Source of the DNA: Rhodovastum atsumiense
GTDB taxonomy: Bacteria > Pseudomonadota > Alphaproteobacteria > Acetobacterales > Acetobacteraceae
Assembly: GCF_937425535.1 (NCBI RefSeq)
Contig: NZ_OW485601.1
Span: 1,948,501-2,012,500 of the forward strand
Direction of reading: 5' to 3'
DNA: 64,000 nt
The notes beneath the pieces are model-generated. The model was not told where the DNA came from, did no database searches, and saw only the letters and a program-made list of their open reading frames with translations. Each line of letters begins with the position of its first letter. Position 1 is the stretch's first letter. The translations under genes were made by a program, and so were the position numbers. Of the stretch, positions 12,155 to 20,106 are shown in pieces.

Positions 12155-13189
12155 TCAGCGTATCGGCGGCGCGTACTGCAGCCCGCCCTTGTTCCACAGG
12201 TTATTCACGCCGCGGGGCACGCCGAGGACGGTGATGTTGCGATCCCAGATCTCGGCAAAATTGCCGACCTGCTTGACCACGTTGTAGGCGAACTTGTTAT
12301 CCAGCAGCAGCGCCTTGCCCATGTCGCCTTCCAGGCCGAGCAGGCGGCGCACTTCCGGCACCTTGCTGTCGTTGAAGCTGTCCACGTTCTTGCTGGTGAT
12401 GCCGTATTCCTCGGCAATCAGTTGCACAAAGTAAGTCCAGCGCACGATGTCGAACCACTTGTCGTCACCCTTGCGGACGACGTAGCCGAGCGGCTCCTTG
12501 CTGATAACTTCCGGCAGCAGAACGAAATTGTCCTTGTTCGGCTGCGTCGCCCGGAAGGTCGCCAGCGCCGAACCGTCGGTCGAATAGGCATCGCACCGCC
12601 CCGAGAGGAAGGCCTGCTGGATCTCGGCCAGGTCCTGGATCAGGATCGGCGTGAACTTCATCTTGTTCACGCGGAAATAGTCGGCGATGGCCAGCTCGGT
12701 CGAGGTGCCGGGCTGCACGCAGATCGTGGCGCCATCCAGTTCCTTCGCCGACTTCACCTTCAGCGACGTCTTCACCAGGAAGCCGGTGCCGTCATAATAA
12801 TTCACGCCGGCGAACAGCAGGCCCAGATTGGCCTCGCGTCCCAGCGTCCAGGTGGTGCTGCGCACCAGCAGGTCCACCTCGCCCGACTGCAGCGCGGTGA
12901 AGCGGCTGGTCGTGGTCAGCGGCACGAACTTGATCTTGCTGGCATCACCAAGCACGGCCGCGGCAACGGTGCGGCAGGAATCCGCGTCCAGCCCGCGCAT
13001 CACGCCGGTGCTGTCGGGCAGCGAGAAGCCAGGCACCACACCGGCGATGCCGCAGACCAGTTGGCCGCGCGCGCGCACGGCATCGAGGGTGGCCGAACCG
13101 CTGCCCTGGGCCTGGGCCGGGGCGGAGCTGGTTGCGAGCAGGGTGGTACACACGATGGTGCTGGCGAGCACGGCAAGCGGTCGGAACAT
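12155..13189 (-). CDS. aapJ: L-amino-acid ABC transporter substrate-binding protein, copy 1
   Basis: A 344-residue periplasmic binding protein with a Sec signal peptide (MFRPLAVLASTIVCTTLLA, likely cleaved after AQA near residue 28). The mature part shows the family features LVCGIAG, GLDADSCRTVAAAVLGD and GTTICV-like GATICVQPGTSTE. The second copy lies just upstream; mature regions differ at about 25 of 316 positions by my hand count, while the signal peptides are unrelated. It captures amino acids for AapQMP. Confidence 0.94.
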   Translation of the reverse strand: MFRPLAVLASTIVCTTLLATSSAPAQAQGSGSATLDAVRARGQLVCGIAGVVPGFSLPDSTGVMRGLDADSCRTVAAAVLGDASKIKFVPLTTTSRFTALQSGEVDLLVRSTTWTLGREANLGLLFAGVNYYDGTGFLVKTSLKVKSAKELDGATICVQPGTSTELAIADYFRVNKMKFTPILIQDLAEIQQAFLSGRCDAYSTDGSALATFRATQPNKDNFVLLPEVISKEPLGYVVRKGDDKWFDIVRWTYFVQLIAEEYGITSKNVDSFNDSKVPEVRRLLGLEGDMGKALLLDNKFAYNVVKQVGNFAEIWDRNITVLGVPRGVNNLWNKGGLQYAPPIR

Positions 13190-13278
13190 GAAGCCTCCGT
13201 TGCAGGAGCGACCCGAGCGGTCGCATGCCCAAACATACGCAAGCCTGCCGTGCGATCAATGCATCACTATCATTGTTA

Positions 13279-13309
13279 CGGGGCCGCCCCGCCATTCGGC
13301 ACGGCCCCG
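13279..13309 (-). terminator. Hairpin between the two aapJ copies
   Basis: An 8-bp GC stem (CGGGGCCG 13279-13286 with CGGCCCCG 13302-13309) lies 21 bp after the stop of the upstream aapJ copy. No T-run follows on the minus strand, so termination would be weak. It may protect the upstream message or separate the copies transcriptionally. Confidence 0.4.
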
Positions 13310-13329
13310 CCACGACGCAGGTGGGCCGT

Positions 13330-14355
13330 TCAGCGCATCGGCGGCGCGTATTGCAGTCCCCCCTTGTTCCAGAGATTGTTGATGCCACGCGGCACGCCGA
13401 GCGCGGTGATGTTGCGGTCCCAGATCTCGCCGAAATTGCCGACCTGCCTGACCACGTTGTAGGCAAACCTGTTGTCGAGCAGCAGCGCCTTGCCCATGTC
13501 GCCTTCCAGCCCAAGCAGGCGGCGCACTTCCGGCACCTTGCTGTCGGCGAAGCCGTCGATGGTTTTGCCGGTGATGCCGTATTCCTCGGCAATCAGTTGC
13601 ACAAAGTAAGTCCAGCGCACGATGTCGAACCACTTGTCGTCACCCTTGCGGACGACATAGCCGAGCGGCTCCTTGCTGATCACTTCCGGCAGCAGAACGA
13701 AATCGTCCTTGTTCGGCTGCGTCGCCCGGAAGGTCGCCAGCGCCGAGCCGTCGGTCGAATAGGCATCGCACCGCCCCGAAAGGAAGGCCTGCTGGATCTC
13801 GGACAGGTCCTGGATCAGGATCGGCGTGAACTTCATGGCGTTGATGCGGAAGTAGTCGGAGATGGCCAGTTCGGTCGAGGTGCCGGGCTGCACGCAGATC
13901 GTGGCGCCATCCAGCTCCTTCGCCGACTTCACCCCCAGCGCCTTTTTCACCAGGAAGCTGGTGCCGTCGTAATAATTCACGCCGGCGAACAGCAGCCCCA
14001 GATTGGCCTCGCGCCCCAGCGTCCAGGTGGTGCTGCGCACCAGCAGGTCCACCTCGCCCGATTGCAGCGCGGTGAAGCGGTTCGTGGTGGTCAGCGGCAC
14101 GAAACGGATCTTCGTGGCATCCCCCAGCACCGCCGCGGCGACGGTGCGACAGGAATCCGCGTCCAGCCCGCGCATCACGCCCTGGCTGTCGGGCAACGAG
14201 AAGCCGGGCACCGCGCCGGCGATGCCGCAGACCAGTTGTCCGCGGGCCCGCACGGCATCGAGAGTGGCCGAGCCACTGCCCTGGGCGTGCGCCGGCACGG
14301 CCACGCCAAGCACGCCGGCGACCAGCACGGCGAAGAGGATGGTGGGTCGAATCAT
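13330..14355 (-). CDS. aapJ: L-amino-acid ABC transporter substrate-binding protein, copy 2
   Basis: A 341-residue paralogue of the adjacent binding protein with its own signal peptide (MIRPTILFAVLVAGVLGVAVP, cleavage near AHA-QG). The start at 14355 is supported by GGAG upstream and by the signal sequence; upstream in-frame codons are not conserved. From QGSGSATLDAVRARGQL onward it is nearly the same protein as copy 1, pointing to recent duplication or gene conversion. It is first in the operon; the 221-bp gap to the divergent amidohydrolase gene should hold the promoter. Confidence 0.93.
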   Translation of the reverse strand: MIRPTILFAVLVAGVLGVAVPAHAQGSGSATLDAVRARGQLVCGIAGAVPGFSLPDSQGVMRGLDADSCRTVAAAVLGDATKIRFVPLTTTNRFTALQSGEVDLLVRSTTWTLGREANLGLLFAGVNYYDGTSFLVKKALGVKSAKELDGATICVQPGTSTELAISDYFRINAMKFTPILIQDLSEIQQAFLSGRCDAYSTDGSALATFRATQPNKDDFVLLPEVISKEPLGYVVRKGDDKWFDIVRWTYFVQLIAEEYGITGKTIDGFADSKVPEVRRLLGLEGDMGKALLLDNRFAYNVVRQVGNFGEIWDRNITALGVPRGINNLWNKGGLQYAPPMR

Positions 14356-14576
14356 CGGAACGACGCTCCCAAGCCGGGCGGGGATGTCCGCCCGCGCAGG
14401 CCGGGACTTTGGGAGAGCCCCCCGGGCGGGGCAATGCGCCACGGCCCCGGATCGCAGCCCCGTGACCGATCTGCTAGAGAGCCGCATCCGATCGCGTGGA
14501 TCCGCGCCTCGGACGAAGATCATCGCCAGCCCCGCAGCGGCGGCCCCATCCTCCCCTCGCCCCGGCACGGACACCC

Positions 14577-15803
14577 ATGCAGATCCTGTTCAAGAACGCA
14601 CGCATCGTCGACGCCACCCAGCCCGAGCCGCGCGAGGGCCACGTGCTGGTGGAAGACGGCGTCATCCGCGACCTCGCCGCCCGCCCGGTCGCCGCCGCCG
14701 ACCGGATGGTCATGGACCTGCGCGGCCGCACCCTCATGCCCGGCCTGATCGACTGCCACGTCCATGTCGTTGCCGGCATGATGGATCTCGGCGCCAATGC
14801 GGCCCTGCCGGACCCCATCGCGGTGCTGCGCACCCTGCCCATCCTCAAGGGCATGCTCGACCGCGGCTTCACCACCGTACGCGACGCCGGCGGCGCCTCC
14901 GGCGCCCTCGCGCAGGCGGTGGAACAGGGGCTCGCGGTCGGGCCGCGGCTTGTGGTCTGCGGCAAGTCACTGTCCAAGACCGGCGGCCATGGCGACCTGC
15001 GCCCACGGCACGACCGCCACGACGCCAATCGCTGGCACCGCAACGCCGGCGCGCTCGGCCGCATCGCCGACGGGGTGGACGGGATCCGCCACGCCTGCCG
15101 CGAGGAACTGCGCGACGGCGCCGCCTTCATCAAGATCATGGCCAATGGCGGCGTCACCAGCCCCACCGACCCGGTCGGCTGGCAGGGCTACTCGGTCGAG
15201 GAGATCACCGCGGCGGTGCAGGAAGCCGCCGACGCCGAGACCTACGTCGCCGCGCATCTCTACACCCCCGCCGCGATCGAGCGGGCCATCCGCTGCGGCG
15301 TGCATTCCCTGGAACACTGCAACCGCATCGACCTGCCGACCGCCCGGCTCGCCGCCGCCGCCGGCTGCGTGGCGGTGCCCACGCTGGTGGCCTACGAGGC
15401 CCTGGCCGGCGACGGCGCCCGGCTCGGCCTGCCGCCCGCCTCGATCGCCAAGATCGAAGCCGTGCGCGGGGCCGGGCTGGAAAGCCTGGCGCATATGCGC
15501 GAGGCCGGCCTGGCCATGGCCTTCGGCTCCGACCTGCTCGGCGAGACGCACCCGCGCCAGAACGAGGAATTCGCCATCCGCGCCCGCGTGCTCGACAACC
15601 GCACCGTGCTCGCCGCCGCCACCACGATCGCGGCGAAGCTGATCGGCATGGAAGGCCGGCTGGGCGTGATGGCGCCCGGGGCGATCGCCGACCTGCTGGT
15701 GGTGGACGGCAACCCGCTGGCCGATGTCACCGTGCTCGCCAGCCCCGAGCGCAGCATCCGTGCCGTGTTCAAGGCCGGCGTGGCGCATCGCGCCGCCTTG
15801 TAG
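14577..15803 (+). CDS. Metal-dependent amidohydrolase (imidazolonepropionase/prolidase-like)
   Basis: A 408-residue amidohydrolase-superfamily enzyme. The metal ligands are visible: H61 and H63 in DCHVHVV, a probable carboxylated K186 in FIKIMANGG, H227, H247 and the catalytic D319 in FGSDLLGETHP. This matches the Xaa-Pro dipeptidase/imidazolonepropionase-like group, which hydrolyses C-N bonds in cyclic amides or dipeptides. The ATG at 14577 starts the usual beta-sandwich strand (MQILFKNARIVDA). It diverges from the amino-acid transporter, which hints at peptide or amino-acid-derivative use, but the substrate is unknown. Confidence 0.88.
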   Translation: MQILFKNARIVDATQPEPREGHVLVEDGVIRDLAARPVAAADRMVMDLRGRTLMPGLIDCHVHVVAGMMDLGANAALPDPIAVLRTLPILKGMLDRGFTTVRDAGGASGALAQAVEQGLAVGPRLVVCGKSLSKTGGHGDLRPRHDRHDANRWHRNAGALGRIADGVDGIRHACREELRDGAAFIKIMANGGVTSPTDPVGWQGYSVEEITAAVQEAADAETYVAAHLYTPAAIERAIRCGVHSLEHCNRIDLPTARLAAAAGCVAVPTLVAYEALAGDGARLGLPPASIAKIEAVRGAGLESLAHMREAGLAMAFGSDLLGETHPRQNEEFAIRARVLDNRTVLAAATTIAAKLIGMEGRLGVMAPGAIADLLVVDGNPLADVTVLASPERSIRAVFKAGVAHRAAL

Positions 15804-15871
15804 CCAGGACACTTGTCGCCAGGACACTTGTCGCCAGGACACTTGTCGCCAGGACACTTGTCGCCAGGACA
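15803..15871 (+). repeat. 15-bp tandem repeat, about 4.6 copies
   Basis: The unit GCCAGGACACTTGTC is repeated four times without a mismatch (15803-15817, 15818-15832, 15833-15847, 15848-15862), followed by a partial fifth copy (15863-15871). It begins at the last base of the amidohydrolase stop codon. Because 15 is a multiple of three, the array stays open in the frame of the next gene, where it would read as repeated SPGHL. Perfect identity suggests recent slippage expansion. Confidence 0.97.
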
Positions 15872-15947
15872 GGGGGGCGCGGACATCGGACCGGGTCTGC
15901 ACACGCCGGCGCTTGCCGCGCGGCCGGTCCTTCGCCACATCGCGCGC

Positions 15948-16370
15948 ATGCTCCATATGATGAAGCTCGCGGTGGGCGTCCGCGACATCGCGCATCTGCG
16001 CGAGCTGCAGGCGGCACGGCTGGCGGCGCAGGAGGACCTGCGCCACCTGACCCGCAGCCTGCCCCGTCGCGCCGGAGAGATCCTCGACGGCGGCTCGATG
16101 TTCTGGGTCATCGCCGGCGCCATGGTGGTGCGCCAGCGCATCACCGCCATCCGCGAGGACCGCTACGAGGACGGCTCGGCCTGTGCGGCGCTGCATTTCG
16201 ATCCCGTCCTGGTGCCGGTCGCCGGGCGTCCCACCAAGCCCTTCCAGGGCTGGCGCTATCTGGCCGCCGAGGCCGCGCCCCCCGATCTCACCGCCGACAC
16301 CCCCGTGGCCGGGGCAGACGCCCTGCCCCCGGCCCTGCGGCGCGCGCTGCAGGAGCTCTGCCTGATTTAA
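15948..16370 (+). CDS. DUF1489 family protein
   Basis: A 140-residue protein starting MLHMMKLAVGVRDIAHL, matching the conserved N-terminus of DUF1489 proteins of alphaproteobacteria (function unknown). Other family-like segments are GGSMFWVIAGAMVVRQRI and PFQGWRYL. A longer version starting at a TTG at 15813 would translate the 15-bp repeat array; I prefer the ATG at 15948 because the family begins there. It is soluble, with no signal or membrane segment. Confidence 0.85.
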   Translation: MLHMMKLAVGVRDIAHLRELQAARLAAQEDLRHLTRSLPRRAGEILDGGSMFWVIAGAMVVRQRITAIREDRYEDGSACAALHFDPVLVPVAGRPTKPFQGWRYLAAEAAPPDLTADTPVAGADALPPALRRALQELCLI

Positions 16371-16544
16371 CCCGTTGTTCCGGCGCGCCGCCTCATCCCG
16401 CGCCGGCCCCCGCCCCTCCGCCAGCCATGCCGGCAGAGCAAATTTCCTTGCACCATCATCGGGAAATGCTTCATAAAATATATCAGGCGGCTACACAGCC
16501 TGGTTCACCTGTTTCCTGAGCATGATCCGGTCCGGAGCCCTGCC

Positions 16545-16628
16545 GTGATATTCTCCCGCAGACACCTCCCCGCCCTGGCCGTGCCCGTCATGGCCGCAGC
16601 CCCGCCACGGCCGCGCGCCGAGGGCTGA
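16545..16628 (+). pseudogene. Possible remnant of a Tat signal peptide coding region
   Basis: A 28-codon frame begins with GTG behind a GGAG site and reads as a twin-arginine-type leader: FSRRHLPALAVPVMAAAP followed by RPRAEG and a stop. This looks like the 5' end of a secreted-protein gene whose mature part is gone. The remainder of the 16371-16767 gap shows no gene other than the hairpin before the permease. Chance similarity cannot be excluded in so short a frame. Confidence 0.25.
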
Positions 16629-16724
16629 GCTGTTCCCGGCGGACACCCCGACAGGCCGTTTTCCTGGCGCAGCGCCGGCCGGCAGCCGCTCACGTGATTG
16701 CGCAGCCGATGCATCGTGGGCAAG

Positions 16725-16763
16725 AACCCCTCGCCGAACAGCACGGACCTATCCCGAGGGGTT
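16725..16763 (+). promoter_or_regulatory. RBS-sequestering hairpin upstream of the purine permease (candidate riboswitch)
   Basis: A perfect 9-bp stem, AACCCCTCG (16725-16733) with CGAGGGGTT (16755-16763), ends 4 nt before the permease ATG. The only good Shine-Dalgarno sequence, GAGGGG (16756-16761), lies entirely in the 3' arm, so pairing would hide it. Inside the loop a 3-bp CCG/CGG helix closes an AACAGCA loop, leaving an asymmetric ACCTATCC strand. The architecture resembles ligand- or temperature-controlled translation initiation; short alphaproteobacterial xanthine (NMT1-type) riboswitches are one hypothesis. Confidence 0.6.
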
Positions 16764-16767
16764 ATCC

Positions 16768-18063
16768 ATGAACGTCGTGAGTGCCTATTTCAGGTTCGCC
16801 GAGGCCGGGACGAACCTGCGCACCGAGATCCTGGCCGGGATCACCACCTGGCTGGCGATGGTCTACATCGTGGCGGTGAACCCGGGCATCCTCGCGACCA
16901 CCGGCATGGACCATGGCGCGGTCTTCGCCGCCACCTGCATCGGTGCGGGCCTCGCCTCCATCGCCATGGGGCTCTATGCGAACTATCCGCTCGCGCTCGC
17001 GCCGGGCATGGGGCTCAACGCGTATTTCGCCTTCGTCGTGGTGGGCGGCATGCACGTGCCCTGGCAGGTGGCGCTGGGGGCGGTGTTCCTGTCGGGATTG
17101 TTGTTCCTCGCGGTATCGCTGCTGCGCCTGCGCGAATGGCTGATCAACACCATTCCGCTGTCGCTCAAGCTTGGCATCGGCGCGGGCATCGGCCTGTTCC
17201 TCGCCCTGATCGGGCTGGAAGGCATGGGCCTCGTCGTCGCCCATCCCGCCACCCTGGTCACGCTCGGCCATCTCGCCACCACCAAGACGCTGCTCGGCTG
17301 CCTCGGCTTCGTGGTGATGGCGGCGCTGGCCGCACGCGGCGTCTCCGCCTCGGTGCTGATCGGCATCCTGGTCACCGCCGCCGCGGGCATTCCGTTCGGC
17401 CTGACCAACTTCACCGGCATCGTCTCGGCCCCGCCTTCGATCGCGCCGACCTTCCTGCAGATGGACATCTCCGGCGCGCTCGGGCTCGGCATCGTCAGCG
17501 TGGTGCTGACCTTCTTCCTGGTCGACCTGCTGGACAACGCGGGCACGCTGATCGCCACCACGCACCGGGCCGGGCTGATGCGCCCGGATGGCACGGTGCC
17601 GCGCCTGCGGCAGGCGCTGACGGCGGATTCCGGCGGCGCCATCATGGGATCCGTGCTCGGCACCAGCACGGTCACCAGCTACATCGAAAGCGCCGCCGGC
17701 ATCCAGGCGGGCGGACGCACCGGGCTCGCCGCCGTGGTCACCGGCCTGCTGTTCCTGGCCACGATGTTCTTCGCCCCGCTGGCCACCTCGATCCCCGGCT
17801 TCGCCACCGCCCCCGCGCTGGTGTTCGTCGCCTGCCTGATGGCGCGCGCGCTGCGCGACGTGAACTGGGACGACATGACCGACTACCTGCCCGCCATCGT
17901 CACCGCCATCGCCATGCCCTTCACCTTCTCGATCGCGACCGGCATCGGCGTGGGCTTCATCGTGCACGCATTGGTCAAGACGCTGGCCGGACGGCCACGC
18001 GAGGTCGGTGGCGCGGTGTGGCTGATCGCGGTGGCCTCGGCCGCGAAGTTCGCGCTGCAATGA
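16768..18063 (+). CDS. NCS2-family purine permease (AzgA-like)
   Basis: A 431-residue inner-membrane transporter with about a dozen hydrophobic segments. The N-terminus MNVVSAYFRFAEAGTNLRTEILAGITTW and the motifs GMGLNAYFAF and ESAAGIQAGGRTGLAAV are typical of the AzgA branch (adenine, guanine or hypoxanthine uptake) rather than the UraA branch. Translation appears controlled by the hairpin that ends just before the ATG. The amidase gene downstream on the same strand may share the transcript (146-bp gap). Transported base not determined. Confidence 0.9.
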   Translation: MNVVSAYFRFAEAGTNLRTEILAGITTWLAMVYIVAVNPGILATTGMDHGAVFAATCIGAGLASIAMGLYANYPLALAPGMGLNAYFAFVVVGGMHVPWQVALGAVFLSGLLFLAVSLLRLREWLINTIPLSLKLGIGAGIGLFLALIGLEGMGLVVAHPATLVTLGHLATTKTLLGCLGFVVMAALAARGVSASVLIGILVTAAAGIPFGLTNFTGIVSAPPSIAPTFLQMDISGALGLGIVSVVLTFFLVDLLDNAGTLIATTHRAGLMRPDGTVPRLRQALTADSGGAIMGSVLGTSTVTSYIESAAGIQAGGRTGLAAVVTGLLFLATMFFAPLATSIPGFATAPALVFVACLMARALRDVNWDDMTDYLPAIVTAIAMPFTFSIATGIGVGFIVHALVKTLAGRPREVGGAVWLIAVASAAKFALQ

Positions 18064-18208
18064 CCGCGCCGGCGTCCGGCGGGGTCGCTGCGGGGACAGC
18101 GTGAGCGCGGTCAAGCTTGCTTGCGCGGCCGCCTGCCGCGCGCCGGTGACCGTTGCCCCGCCCGGCACGCCGGGCAACCATCGTCCCTCGCCCCGCCGGA
18201 GCACACTC

Positions 18209-19159
18209 ATGGCCACGCACCGCCTTCCCGCCACGCCCGCGACCGTCCGCTGGGGCACGTTCAGTGCGTCCCACGCGGCGGCGCTCACGGTGGCCTCGGG
18301 CGACACGGTGGTCATCGAATGCGTCTCAGGCGCACCTGAAGTGATGCCGCCGCCGGGCCTGGGGATGCAGGTGCCACCGGCGCTGGCGGCGATCCACGAC
18401 ATGGTCCCGCGCGGCCCGGGCCACATCCTCACCGGCCCGGTCGCGGTGCTCGGCGCCGAGCCCGGCGACATGCTGGAAGTGCGCATCGAGAAGATCACGC
18501 TCGATACCGACTGGGGCTATTGCGGCTTCCGTCCGCTCGCCGGCACCCTGCCCGAGGATTTCCCGGAGCACTTCCTGACCCATATCCCGGTCGACCGCGC
18601 CCGGCGCACCTGCCGCCTGCCCTACGGCGTGGAGTTGCCGCTCGCGCCGTTCTTCGGGGTGATGGGCGTGGCGCCGCCGCCGGCCTACGGCATCATCTCC
18701 ACCATCCAGCCACGCGAACACGGCGGCAATCTCGACAACAAGGAACTTGGCGAAGGCGCCACGCTTTACCTGCCGGTCTGGGCGCCCGGCGCACTGTTCT
18801 CCGTAGGGGATGGCCACGGTGTGCAGGGTGATGGCGAGGTCTGTATCAATGCGCTGGAAATGTGCCTCTCTGGCACCTTCCGGCTGATCCTGCACAAGCG
18901 GACGCAGGACGCGCCGTTGCTGACCTATCCGCGGGCCGAAACCGCCACCCATGTCATCACCATGGGCATGAACGAAGATCTGGATCTCGCCATGAAGCAG
19001 GCGCTGCGTGAGATGATCGCGGTGATCTGCAGCCGCACCCGCCTTTCACGCCAGCAGGCGTACCAGTTCTGCTCGCTTGCGGTGGATTTCCGGATCACCC
19101 AGACCGTGAACGGCGAAAAAGGTGTGCACGGAATGCTGCGCAAGGGACTCATTTTCTGA
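18209..19159 (+). CDS. Acetamidase/formamidase family protein
   Basis: A 316-residue protein of the FmdA/AmdA family, which hydrolyses formamide, acetamide or related short amides to ammonia and the acid. Family segments include the N-terminal TVRWGTFSASHAAAL, CGFRPLAGTLPEDFPEH in the middle and the C-terminal SRQQAYQFCSLAVDFRITQ. The ATG at 18209 follows a GGAG site; earlier in-frame starts lack support. Placement after a purine permease suggests a nitrogen-scavenging pair, which is inference. Confidence 0.87.
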   Translation: MATHRLPATPATVRWGTFSASHAAALTVASGDTVVIECVSGAPEVMPPPGLGMQVPPALAAIHDMVPRGPGHILTGPVAVLGAEPGDMLEVRIEKITLDTDWGYCGFRPLAGTLPEDFPEHFLTHIPVDRARRTCRLPYGVELPLAPFFGVMGVAPPPAYGIISTIQPREHGGNLDNKELGEGATLYLPVWAPGALFSVGDGHGVQGDGEVCINALEMCLSGTFRLILHKRTQDAPLLTYPRAETATHVITMGMNEDLDLAMKQALREMIAVICSRTRLSRQQAYQFCSLAVDFRITQTVNGEKGVHGMLRKGLIF

Positions 19160-19278
19160 TTTTCAAGTATCCGGCACGGGATTTTCTGGACTTCCGGCAT
19201 GCATGCCAAGGGAAACCCCATCGGAGACAGAGGTCGTGATTTTGCATTGCGGAAATGTTAAGATGAAGCGAACGGGTC

Positions 19279-19403
19279 GATTCCGATATCGGATCGATGA
19301 ATTTACGAAACCTATATCTTGAGACTCATCTGAGCTGTTATCCCCAAGTTTTTGAGTTACCCACAGTTGTTGCGATTGACGCCGGCGCTCCGCCCGTTAC
19401 CAT
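19279..19403 (+). promoter_or_regulatory. gcrA control region: GANTC sites, DnaA-box-like sites and promoter
   Basis: Upstream of gcrA I see two GANTC sites for CcrM methylation (GATTC 19279-19283, GACTC 19323-19327). There are two DnaA-box-like 9-mers one base off TTATCCACA: TTATCCCCA (19338-19346) and TTACCCACA (19357-19365). A sigma-70-like TTGACG (19376-19381) is followed after 16 bp by TACCAT (19398-19403). In Caulobacter, DnaA activates gcrA and CcrM methylation tunes GcrA targets. No other gene is evident in the 19160-19436 gap. Confidence 0.6.
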
Positions 19404-19436
19404 ATGTTGTAGCCACACCGAGGGGGATCCCGCGAT

Positions 19437-19931
19437 ATGGAGTGGAATGACGAAACCATTGCCCGTCTGCGCGAACTTTGGGCCGAGGGCCATTCCACCG
19501 CAGAAATCGGACGGCGCATGTGCGTCTCCAAGAATGCAGTGGTGGGCAAAGCCCACCGGCTGAACCTGCCGGCGCGCCCTTCGCCCATCCGCCGTGACGG
19601 CGTTGTCGCCTTGCCGCGCCCGGCTGCCGCGCGACGGGTGACCGGTCCGACCTTGCCACCGCTGGTCGCCGCCGAACCGGCGGCCGCGACGGCACCGCGG
19701 GCTACCGCCTCCGTGACGGTCAGCGAGCCGCCGCCCAAGGTGGCGCCGATCCGCCCCGTCGCCGCGGTGCGTCCCGTGCGGGCCCATACCTGCTGCTGGC
19801 CGCTTGGCGAGCCCGGCACGCGCAGCTTCCGTTTCTGCGACGCCGAAGCCCTTCCCGGCAAGCCGTACTGCGCCGAACATGCCGGGCTGGCGTACGTCAA
19901 GGTTCGCGACAAGCGCGAGGAGGCTGCCTGA
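19437..19931 (+). CDS. gcrA: Cell cycle regulator GcrA
   Basis: A 164-residue GcrA-family protein. The N-terminal helix-turn-helix-like domain reads WNDETIARLRELWAEGHS followed by KNAVVGKAHRL; the linker (about residues 45-115) is Ala/Pro-rich. The C-terminal sigma-factor-interacting domain is TCCWPLGEPG...FRFCDAEALPGKPYCAEH with conserved Trp and Cys residues. GcrA binds RNA polymerase sigma-70 and activates promoters carrying methylated GANTC sites, linking replication to transcription. The upstream region carries DnaA-box-like and GANTC sites. Confidence 0.93.
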   Translation: MEWNDETIARLRELWAEGHSTAEIGRRMCVSKNAVVGKAHRLNLPARPSPIRRDGVVALPRPAAARRVTGPTLPPLVAAEPAAATAPRATASVTVSEPPPKVAPIRPVAAVRPVRAHTCCWPLGEPGTRSFRFCDAEALPGKPYCAEHAGLAYVKVRDKREEAA

Positions 19932-20009
19932 GAGCCACCGCGCGGCTGCAACGACCTTTTGCAACCGGCGTATCGGCAGTCTCCCTGCGAAGGTAGAGCG
20001 CAAGATTTG

Positions 20010-20070
20010 TTTCGTTATCGAAATATTTTAACGACGCGACAAATTCGCGCTTCGTCCCGCACACGAAGCG
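20010..20070. terminator. Hairpins between convergent gcrA and TonB receptor gene
   Basis: Two stem-loops lie in the 175-bp convergent gap: TTTCG-TTAT-CGAAA (20010-20023), followed on the plus strand by the T-rich TATTTTAA, and CGCTTCGT (20048-20055) pairing with ACGAAGCG (20063-20070). The first could end the gcrA transcript, the second either one. The gap otherwise holds no gene. Confidence 0.5.
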
Positions 20071-20106
20071 GCTCGCTCGCCGCTCCGCTTTGCGTCGGGC
20101 CGGATC

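Noticed and set aside
15813-15947. Longer DUF1489 protein starting at TTG and including SPGHL repeats
   Set aside because: The family N-terminus corresponds to the ATG at 15948; translation of the repeat array is not supported by conservation I can recall.
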